A DNA stretch of 5,398 nucleotides from CAYTRS01 sp964440305 (lineage in GTDB: Bacteria; Patescibacteriota; Minisyncoccia; Moranbacterales; JAKLHP01). Both the position numbers and the translations under genes were made by a program. Location of the stretch: the NCBI GenBank assembly GCA_964440305.1, contig CAYTRS010000037.1, forward strand, positions 1 to 5,398, in the 5' to 3' direction. Under the pieces are notes generated by a model. It did no database searches. It was not told where the DNA came from and was given only the letters and a program-made list of their open reading frames with translations. Positions 1 through 4,586 of this stretch are shown here, piece by piece (the first letter of the stretch is position 1; every line of letters starts with the position of its first letter).

Positions 1-94
1 CCTGAAAAACTTTTAAAAAGGTGAATATTTTACGCGATTCTAGGCAAAAAGAAGTTTTTTAGTTAGATAAGCATCAAAGTAGTCACCGTTAAGC

Positions 95-112
95 GTTCCG
101 AATAATCGGAAC
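95..112 (+). promoter_or_regulatory. 5' leader hairpin upstream of zinc-ribbon gene
   Basis: A perfect 7-bp inverted repeat (GTTCCGA / TCGGAAC) with a 4-nt ATAA loop ends 14 bases before the Shine-Dalgarno core of the downstream gene. It has no T-tract after it, so it is unlikely to be a terminator. As RNA it would fold just upstream of the ribosome-binding site without covering it, which would suit a stabilising or modest regulatory leader element. The rest of positions 1-142 holds no recognisable gene and no promoter I would defend; a weak A5/T6 hairpin-like stretch lies near 46-60. Confidence 0.45.
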
Positions 113-126
113 AACAACTAGAAAGA

Positions 127-133
127 GAGGTGA
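127..133 (+). promoter_or_regulatory. Ribosome-binding site of zinc-ribbon gene
   Basis: GAGGTGA matches the 3' half of the canonical AAGGAGGTGA anti-anti-SD sequence. It lies 9 nt before the ATG at 143 and 6 nt before an in-frame TTG at 140. Either spacing can work, so codon preference (ATG over TTG) decides the start. Confidence 0.75.
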
Positions 134-142
134 CAAACTTTG

Positions 143-379
143 ATGTTTGGTCAAGACAACGGAAGCCGACCGCAGAGGCAAATGCATGACATTTCCTCGC
201 TCAACATAACTTGCGCGGAATGCGGAGCGGAAATTAAAGAACTTCCTTTTGAACCGACCCTTAAAGAAGACGGAACATACGGAAAAATTTATTGCTACGA
301 ATGCAATAAAAAAAGAAGGATGAGCCGCCCGAGAAGGGATTTCGGTGGAGGAGGATACGGACAAAGAAACAGATACTAA
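143..379 (+). CDS. Small zinc-ribbon protein with Arg/Gly-rich tail
   Basis: This 78-residue protein has two CxxC knuckles, C24-AE-C27 and C51-YE-C54, which should bind one zinc ion. The segment between them contains the LPFEP and KIYCYEC elements typical of the short CxxC-x17-CxxC proteins that are common in Patescibacteria. Here the spacing is 23 residues rather than 17, so the loop between knuckles is longer. After the second knuckle come a basic patch (NKKRR) and a tail rich in Arg, Gly and aromatic residues (residues 60-78, including RRDFGGGGYGQRNRY) that resembles RGG-type RNA-binding tails. The N-terminal 20 residues are polar and probably disordered. There is no signal peptide or membrane segment. 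I infer a cytoplasmic nucleic-acid-binding role, perhaps with ribosomes or RNA; the family has no firmly established function that I know. The start is the ATG after a GAGGTGA site; a TTG one codon upstream is the alternative. The gene stands alone and ends at a strong terminator. Confidence 0.88.
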   Translation: MFGQDNGSRPQRQMHDISSLNITCAECGAEIKELPFEPTLKEDGTYGKIYCYECNKKRRMSRPRRDFGGGGYGQRNRY

Positions 380-394
380 TCTTATCTAAGTCTG

Positions 395-424
395 AAAAAC
401 CCCGGCATATGCCGGGGTTTTTTG
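395..424. terminator. Bidirectional intrinsic terminator
   Basis: An 18-base perfect palindrome, CCCCGGCATATGCCGGGG (400-417), is preceded by five A and followed by six T. It therefore works as a GC-rich hairpin with a U-tract on both strands. It lies between the convergent ends of the zinc-ribbon gene (stop at 377-379, plus) and the RNase J gene (stop at 462-464, minus) and should end both transcripts. Confidence 0.95.
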
Positions 425-461
425 TTTCTCATATTCTATAAGCTAACCAGCTACCATCTAT

Positions 462-2243
462 TTATACTTCTATGACTACCGGCAAAATCATCGGTCTCCG
501 TTGGGTTTTTGTGTACAGGAACGACCCGACGGATTCGCGGATATTGTTTTTGACATAATCCCAGTTTATGCTGGCTTCCGGAGAAGTTTTTTCATAAATA
601 ACTTTTTCCACCACTCTCTTGGTGGCGTTTACCAGATCAAAGTTTTCCTTGACATAGATGAATCCTCGGGAAGTGATTTGCGGATTGCCTATTATTTTTT
701 TGGTCTTGCTGTCAATAATAACGACTATCGTAAACATCCCGTCGCGCGCCAGAACTTGGCGGTCCCGCAGCACCACTTCGCCAACATCCCCGACTCCCAA
801 TCCGTCAACCATTATATTATTGATTGCAATCTTTTCGCTAAGCACCCTTCCCTTCCCTCTGGAATCAAACTCAATCACTCTTCCGTTTTCACCAAGCAAA
901 ATCTGCTCTTTTTCCATTCCGGTGGACATTCCCAAATCCCCGTGCAGTTTGAGCATGAAATATGTTCCATGAATGGGAATCAGATATTTCGGATGAAGAA
1001 GGTTTATCATCATTTTCAAATCTTCCTGGCGGGCATGTCCTCCGGCATGGACATCCATCATCTGATAGTGGATAACTTTCGCCCCTTTGCGATATAGATC
1101 GTCCTTTACGCTTTGAACCGTCCGTTCATTTCCGGGAATTACGGAAGAAGAAAATACAACCGTATCCCCTTCCTTTATTTTCACGAACCGATGTTCGTTA
1201 TTGACAACACGCATCAAAACAGCATTGGATTCTCCTTGCGCTCCGGTACATAGAATAATAACCTTATTATTTGGATAATCATTGACTTTATTAATGGGAA
1301 TAAGCGTTCCCTTTTTCATCTTTAGATAACCGAGAGCTTTGGCAATTTCCACATTGGTGCGCATAGAATATCCATCAACAGCCACTTTGCGTCCGTGTCT
1401 TTCCGCCATTTCAATTACGGTTTGCACCCGACTCACAAGAGCCGCAAAAGTCGCGACTAAAATCCTTCCTGGCGCATGTTCAATGATTTCTCCGATAGTT
1501 TTTCCAATACTTCCTTCAGAAACGGAATATCCTTCCGTTTGGCTGTCCGTACTGTCAGACATAAGAGCCAAAATTCCTTGGGAACCGATAAGGGCAATTT
1601 TGGCGATATCTGCCGGCATATCCGCCACTGGAGAATGGTCAAATTTAAAATCGCCAGTATGAACTATCGTTCCAGCCGGAGTTTTAATGGCCAGCCCCAT
1701 TGAATCAGGAATTGTGTGATTCACATGAAAAAATTCCACTTCAAAAATTCCCAGTTTTATTTTATCCGTTTTCTTAACTATCTTTATGTTAAGAGGCGTT
1801 TTTCCTTCAAAATCTTCCTGCCTCTTGAGAATTATCCCTCTGGTAAGCGCAGCGGTATAAATCGGAGGGTTGCCCAACCGATCCATAAGATGAGGAATTG
1901 CTCCAATGTGGTCATAGTGCCCGTGAGTGATGATCACCCCACGGATATTGCGCTCTTTCCCTTGAAGATAAGCCGTGTCAGGAATGATATAGTCCACTCC
2001 GGGCATATCCTCTTCAGGAAACTGCAGGCCCATGTCAACGATAATAATGTCTTCGCCGTATTCAAACACGGTCATATTGCGCCCGATTTCCTCAAGCCCT
2101 CCCAAGGGAATGACTCTAAGGACATTCTTCGGGGCCCTTCTTCGAGCTTCCGGAACATCAAAAGACTTCGGAGCAGAGTTGGCAAAACTCATAATCCGCT
2201 TGATGTCCTCTATTATTTTTTTGTCTTCTTGTTTTTTAACCAT
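462..2243 (-). CDS. rnj: Ribonuclease J (metallo-beta-lactamase/beta-CASP RNase)
   Basis: RNase J is a zinc-dependent 5'-3' exonuclease and endonuclease that matures and degrades RNA in bacteria without an RNase E-based degradosome. In the 593 residues visible, the metallo-beta-lactamase core begins at RVIPLGGLEEIGRNM (43-57). It has the HxHxDH metal motif H107-G-H109-Y-D111-H112, the H174/H176 region (FHVNHTIPDS), and D198 in HTGDFKFD. The beta-CASP domain follows, with MSDST (228-232), the TGAQGE motif (333-338), SSSVIPGNE (365-373) and the H399-AGGH403-ARQED motif, then H425 in PIHGTY. The RNase J C-terminal domain (about 450-593, including VDGLGVGDVGEVVLRDR) is complete. The length exceeds the roughly 555 residues of Bacillus RNase J1 because about 40 extra, Lys-rich N-terminal residues precede the core. 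The ATG at 2243 is one base from the N gap, so no ribosome-binding site can be seen and the true start may lie further upstream. The function call is secure; the start is not. Confidence 0.96.
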   Translation of the reverse strand: MVKKQEDKKIIEDIKRIMSFANSAPKSFDVPEARRRAPKNVLRVIPLGGLEEIGRNMTVFEYGEDIIIVDMGLQFPEEDMPGVDYIIPDTAYLQGKERNIRGVIITHGHYDHIGAIPHLMDRLGNPPIYTAALTRGIILKRQEDFEGKTPLNIKIVKKTDKIKLGIFEVEFFHVNHTIPDSMGLAIKTPAGTIVHTGDFKFDHSPVADMPADIAKIALIGSQGILALMSDSTDSQTEGYSVSEGSIGKTIGEIIEHAPGRILVATFAALVSRVQTVIEMAERHGRKVAVDGYSMRTNVEIAKALGYLKMKKGTLIPINKVNDYPNNKVIILCTGAQGESNAVLMRVVNNEHRFVKIKEGDTVVFSSSVIPGNERTVQSVKDDLYRKGAKVIHYQMMDVHAGGHARQEDLKMMINLLHPKYLIPIHGTYFMLKLHGDLGMSTGMEKEQILLGENGRVIEFDSRGKGRVLSEKIAINNIMVDGLGVGDVGEVVLRDRQVLARDGMFTIVVIIDSKTKKIIGNPQITSRGFIYVKENFDLVNATKRVVEKVIYEKTSPEASINWDYVKNNIRESVGSFLYTKTQRRPMILPVVIEV

Positions 2244-2244
2244 A

Positions 2245-2344
2245 NNNNNNNNNNNNNNNNNNNNNNNNNNNNNNNNNNNNNNNNNNNNNNNNNNNNNNNN
2301 NNNNNNNNNNNNNNNNNNNNNNNNNNNNNNNNNNNNNNNNNNNN
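2245..2344. other. Assembly gap (100 N)
   Basis: Exactly 100 consecutive N, the usual placeholder for a scaffold gap of unknown length. It falls between the annotated RNase J start and its likely leader. The real distance may be shorter or much longer, and it could hide an N-terminal extension or another small gene. The hexamer ACCATA occurs at both gap edges (2239-2244 and 2346-2351), each placing an ATG-GT on the minus strand. Confidence 0.97.
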
Positions 2345-2376
2345 CACCATATCCCCAAAATATCCTTAACCAAAAG

Positions 2377-2393
2377 TCGTGGAAATTCCACGA
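2377..2393 (-). promoter_or_regulatory. Leader hairpin upstream of RNase J
   Basis: TCGTGGAA and TTCCACGA form a perfect 8-1-8 inverted repeat, realistically a 6-bp stem with a 5-nt loop extended by A/T pairs. On the minus strand it is followed by CTTTT, so it could act as a weak terminator for manC read-through, or as an attenuator or regulatory stem-loop in the RNase J leader. The short T-run makes strong termination unlikely. Which role applies cannot be told from the sequence. Confidence 0.5.
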
Positions 2394-2501
2394 TTTGCAC
2401 TTTCAACTTAATATTTAAAAAGATAATAAATACGAAGTAAAGAATCCGCCAAAAAAGCCTGAACAAAGATAAACTTATTAGAAGAAATCTAGCTTAATTT
2501 A

Positions 2502-2530
2502 AGTGTAGCATATAATATCAAAGTTGTCAA
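2502..2530 (-). promoter_or_regulatory. Sigma-70-type promoter reading toward RNase J
   Basis: On the minus strand there is a perfect -35 TTGACA (2525-2530), a 17-bp spacer and a -10 TACACT (2502-2507) carrying an extended -10 TG (TGC immediately upstream). It starts 6 bp beyond the manC stop codon and points to the leader and RNase J. Initiation near 2495 would give a leader of at least 150 nt before the gap. A 5-1-5 repeat, CTTAA-T-TTAAG (2493-2503), overlaps the downstream edge of the -10 and may be coincidental AT-rich symmetry. Confidence 0.78.
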
Positions 2531-2536
2531 TGTATT

Positions 2537-3916
2537 TTAATTTCTTTTGTAAATGTCTTCGTATCTCACAATGTCGTCTTCCTCCAAGTAATTTCCCGTC
2601 TGTACTTCAATAATTTCCACGTCATTTTTCCCCGGATTTTCCAGCCGGTGTCTGGTTTTGATTGGGACAAACACGCTTTCGTTTTCCCGGAGATCCGAAA
2701 TTTTCTTTCCCACAATCACCCGCGCCATCCCTTTGACAACCACCCAATGCTCCGCTCTTTTGTTATGTGATTGGAGGCTAAGTTTCGAATGAGGATAAAC
2801 GGAAATTTTTTTCACTTTATAGTTGCATCCTTCGCTTAGGACTTCGTATGTTCCCCAGGGGCGATGAACAAGCAAATTATTCTTCAGCTCCTTGACATTG
2901 TTCTTCCTTAAATAATCGACTATTTTTTTCACTTCCTCCCCTTTTCCCTTCTTGATAACCATAATAGTGTCGTTATTTTCAACGACTATTAAATCCCTCA
3001 CTCCGGAAGTCACAATTAGCCGGTTGGTTGCACTATGGGCGAAAATATTTTTTGAATTAACGCTGATAACCCTGGAATTTTCCGCTTTTTCATCTCCCAG
3101 AATTTCCGACAAGCTGTCAAAAGATCCGATATCACTCCAACCGAAATTCCCGTCAAAAACAACGACGTTTTTTGATTTTTCCGAAACGGCGTAATCAAAA
3201 GAAATGGAAGGAAGTTCCGGAAATTTTTGGATCAATATGGATAATTTATTCTTGGAAACGGAATTTATTTCAGGGGAATGCTTTGAAATTTCCAAAATGA
3301 AAGTCCGGCCGCTTAGAAAATATATTCCCGAATTCCAGAGATATTTTCCGGATTTCAAATATTTTTGCGCCGTGGCTCTATCAGGCTTTTCTTTGAATTC
3401 CTCCACAAAATAAAAGGGACCGGATTTTTTTCCTTTTTTGACGTATCCATAGCCGGTTTCGGGCCGGGTCGGAACGATTCCGACAGTTCCGATATGCCCG
3501 CCGACATTTTTCAAGGCATTTTTTATGACTTTTGAATATTCTTTTTCCTTGGCGATGTAATGGTCCGAGGGGAGAAAAATAATCGGATCTTTTTCTTCTA
3601 TCTTTATTTTTTCCAGAAGGTACTTGACTGCCAACGCCATCGCCGGCGCGGTATTTCTTCCGGCGGGTTCAATTATTATCCTGCTTTTTTTGAATTTCGG
3701 ATAAATTTCTTTTATTTGATTATATACATGAAATCCCCCTTCCTTATTCGTAACCAAAAAGATACTGTCTTTTGGCATTATTTTTCCCATACGCAAAAAG
3801 GTCTCCTGAAGAAGCGATTTGTCGTTATAAAGTTTTAGAAACTGCTTGGGAAAATTGTCCCGGCTCAAGGGCCAGAGCCTGGTTCCAGATCCGCCGCAAA
3901 GAATGACACTGTACAT
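2537..3916 (-). CDS. manC: Mannose-1-phosphate guanylyltransferase / mannose-6-phosphate isomerase
   Basis: This bifunctional cytoplasmic enzyme makes GDP-mannose from mannose-1-phosphate and GTP (N-terminal domain) and interconverts fructose-6-P and mannose-6-P (C-terminal cupin domain). In 459 residues the nucleotidyltransferase signature GGSGTRLWPLSR is at 8-19, followed by EPAGRNTAPA (83-92), LPSDH (115-119), ETGYGY (153-158), EFKEKP (173-178), YLWNSGIY (192-199) and GWSDIGSFDSL (259-269). The type II isomerase cupin starts near HRPWGTYE (351-358) and carries the metal-site motif H384-NKRAEHW and H423. The length fits the AlgA/ManC family (about 470). I chose the ATG at 3916 because the family begins directly with the GGSGTRLWPLSR strand; an in-frame ATG at 4021 would add 35 unconserved residues and read through a terminator hairpin. 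No strong ribosome-binding site precedes this start. The product feeds mannosylated glycans or other GDP-sugars. Phosphomannomutase, needed between the two activities, is not in the window. Confidence 0.96.
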   Translation of the reverse strand: MYSVILCGGSGTRLWPLSRDNFPKQFLKLYNDKSLLQETFLRMGKIMPKDSIFLVTNKEGGFHVYNQIKEIYPKFKKSRIIIEPAGRNTAPAMALAVKYLLEKIKIEEKDPIIFLPSDHYIAKEKEYSKVIKNALKNVGGHIGTVGIVPTRPETGYGYVKKGKKSGPFYFVEEFKEKPDRATAQKYLKSGKYLWNSGIYFLSGRTFILEISKHSPEINSVSKNKLSILIQKFPELPSISFDYAVSEKSKNVVVFDGNFGWSDIGSFDSLSEILGDEKAENSRVISVNSKNIFAHSATNRLIVTSGVRDLIVVENNDTIMVIKKGKGEEVKKIVDYLRKNNVKELKNNLLVHRPWGTYEVLSEGCNYKVKKISVYPHSKLSLQSHNKRAEHWVVVKGMARVIVGKKISDLRENESVFVPIKTRHRLENPGKNDVEIIEVQTGNYLEEDDIVRYEDIYKRN

Positions 3917-3928
3917 AATTTCTTTTAT

Positions 3929-3956
3929 TTTATAATGTTTATCGCATATTAAGCAA
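3929..3956 (-). promoter_or_regulatory. Possible manC promoter giving a very short leader
   Basis: The minus strand has TTGCTT (3951-3956), a 16-bp spacer and TATAAA (3929-3934), downstream of the terminator that ends the previous gene. Transcription would begin only about 5-8 nt before the manC ATG, which agrees with the lack of a clear Shine-Dalgarno sequence there. Another TTGCTT copy overlaps at 3955-3960 with a less favourable 20-bp spacing. In such AT-rich DNA this is only a candidate. Confidence 0.38.
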
Positions 3957-3970
3957 GCAAATTTCCTATT

Positions 3971-4000
3971 TAAAAAGAAGGCTAAACACGCCTTCTTTTG
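3971..4000 (-). terminator. Intrinsic terminator after the 146-residue gene
   Basis: A 10-bp perfect stem (3973-3982 with 3990-3999) and a 7-nt loop. On the minus strand it reads AAAAGAAGGC, loop, GCCTTCTTTTT, so a GAAGGC/GCCTTC core is followed by a U-tract. It starts 14 bp after the upstream stop codon and ends before manC, so manC should have its own promoter. A-tracts on the other side make it partly symmetric, but no plus-strand gene ends here. Confidence 0.88.
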
Positions 4001-4013
4001 TAAAAAATGAGAG

Positions 4014-4454
4014 CTATCCATTTTTTATCAATTTTTCCATCCAATATTCAGCAAACATTTTTCCGACCAGTACCTTCTCCTCCAAACTAGAGTCTGGGTC
4101 GATTTCACCAAAATAATAGCTTGGATTTCTTACAAACAAATACAAAAGATTATTCCTATCTAACTCCGCCGGATAACTCAAAACAAACTGAGAAGCAAGG
4201 ATAAAACCGTCATTAAACTTCTTAGCTTCTCGCACAATAAAACAGGTTGAAATGTAATATAGGTAATCCCATAAGCTAAGTCTTAATCTCTGTTCTTTTA
4301 TTTCTGCGTAAATATGTTGAACCATTCCCTTGCTTAGTTCCATTTTTTCTATAGTTGGTTTTTCTTTTACCAACAAACAGAGCCTGCCTAACCGTTGAAG
4401 GATGCTATAATAGTAAGAATATCTTTTCAAAAATGTTTGCTCATCCATATTCAT
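4014..4454 (-). CDS. Uncharacterised 146-residue protein
   Basis: I do not recognise this protein. It has no signal peptide, membrane segment, Cys/His metal motif or nucleotide-binding motif. The composition suggests a soluble, mainly helical protein with several aromatic clusters (RYSYYYS at 11-17, DYLYYIS at 63-69, PSYYFGE at 111-117) and charged helical stretches (EKPTIEKMELSKG, EIKEQRLRL, REAKKF). It is nevertheless clearly a real gene: a perfect AGGAGG site lies 8 nt before the ATG, a consensus promoter precedes it, and an intrinsic terminator follows it. A second in-frame ATG at codon 3 would be 14 nt from the ribosome-binding site, so the first is preferred. It forms its own transcription unit, divergent from pgi. 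Palindromes in its promoter suggest control by a DNA-binding protein; whether this protein is itself that regulator cannot be told, and no helix-turn-helix is obvious. It may be lineage-restricted. Confidence 0.88.
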   Translation of the reverse strand: MNMDEQTFLKRYSYYYSILQRLGRLCLLVKEKPTIEKMELSKGMVQHIYAEIKEQRLRLSLWDYLYYISTCFIVREAKKFNDGFILASQFVLSYPAELDRNNLLYLFVRNPSYYFGEIDPDSSLEEKVLVGKMFAEYWMEKLIKNG

Positions 4455-4462
4455 CGTATTTC

Positions 4463-4468
4463 CCTCCT
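4463..4468 (-). promoter_or_regulatory. Strong ribosome-binding site of the 146-residue gene
   Basis: The minus strand reads AAGGAGGG, a full Shine-Dalgarno core, 8 nt before the ATG at 4454. It is the best ribosome-binding site in the window; manC and pgi lack a good one. It fixes the start at the first of two nearby ATG codons. Confidence 0.88.
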
Positions 4469-4505
4469 TTTATATTTACATTAATTTTAAAAAACCTGAA
4501 TTAAT

Positions 4506-4534
4506 ATTATAAACAATAAATTGTTTTTTGTCAA
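4506..4534 (-). promoter_or_regulatory. Perfect-consensus sigma-70 promoter of the 146-residue gene
   Basis: The minus strand carries TTGACA (4529-4534), exactly 17 bp, then TATAAT (4506-4511): both hexamers and the spacing are ideal. Initiation near 4499 would give a leader of about 45 nt ending in the strong ribosome-binding site. Such a promoter would be very active unless repressed. Its spacer contains a palindrome (4511-4526). Confidence 0.87.
4511..4526. promoter_or_regulatory. Palindrome inside the consensus promoter (candidate operator)
   Basis: AAACAATAAATTGTTT is a perfect 7-2-7 inverted repeat that fills most of the spacer and touches the -10 of the minus-strand promoter. This is a typical position for a repressor site, since a dimer bound there would block RNA polymerase. 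The sequence is AT-rich, so chance symmetry is possible, and the cognate protein is unknown. Confidence 0.45.
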
Positions 4535-4557
4535 TATTTAGTAAGTTATGTTAAAAT
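4528..4557 (+). promoter_or_regulatory. Candidate pgi promoter, overlapping the divergent promoter
   Basis: The plus strand has TTGTCA (4528-4533), an 18-bp spacer and TAAAAT (4552-4557). The -35 shares five base pairs with the -35 of the divergent promoter, because TTGTCAA read backwards is TTGACAA. Two polymerases could not occupy both, so the two genes may be expressed in competition. The predicted leader to the pgi ATG is about 20-25 nt. Confidence 0.5.
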
Positions 4558-4568
4558 TAATAACATAA
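4546..4568. promoter_or_regulatory. Second inverted repeat in the divergent region
   Basis: TTATGTTA and TAACATAA are perfect 8-bp arms separated by 7 bp. The repeat covers the candidate pgi -10 box and probable start point, so it is better read as a DNA operator than as an RNA hairpin. Its sequence differs from the palindrome at 4511-4526, so if both are used they probably bind different proteins. Confidence 0.42.
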
Positions 4569-4586
4569 GGTATTAAATTATTTATT

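Noticed and set aside
2..31. Possible promoter CTGAAA-18-TATTTT for the zinc-ribbon gene
   Set aside because: Both boxes match only four of six consensus bases in AT-rich DNA, and it is more than 100 bp from the gene; the true promoter may lie outside the window.
140..142. TTG start for the zinc-ribbon protein
   Set aside because: It is immediately followed by an ATG at an acceptable distance from GAGGTGA, and adding one residue changes nothing; ATG is preferred.
89..364. Minus-strand ORF of 91 codons opposite the zinc-ribbon gene
   Set aside because: It is the antisense shadow of a well-supported gene and shows no conserved motif or ribosome-binding site.
501..1097. Plus-strand 198-codon ORF inside RNase J
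   Set aside because: It is an antisense shadow of the RNase J coding sequence with no domain resemblance; the same applies to the other plus-strand ORFs across 658-2369.
107..2243. RNase J HGHYDHIG instead of HGHEDHIG as an active-site change
   Set aside because: The differing residue is the variable position of HxHxDH; all metal-binding residues are kept.
2345..2466. Minus-strand ORF reading into the N gap with a hydrophobic N-terminus
   Set aside because: It begins with TTG without a ribosome-binding site, lies between a promoter and RNase J, and half of it is N. The hydrophobic look is expected from AT-rich noncoding sequence.
2511..2516. TATAAT on the plus strand between manC and the gap
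   Set aside because: There is no -35 at a suitable distance and no plus-strand gene downstream for 2 kb; it lies in the spacer of the minus-strand promoter.
3917..4021. Longer manC start at 4021 adding 35 residues
   Set aside because: The family begins at the GGSGTRLWPLSR strand, and the extra segment overlaps the previous gene's stop and encodes the terminator hairpin.
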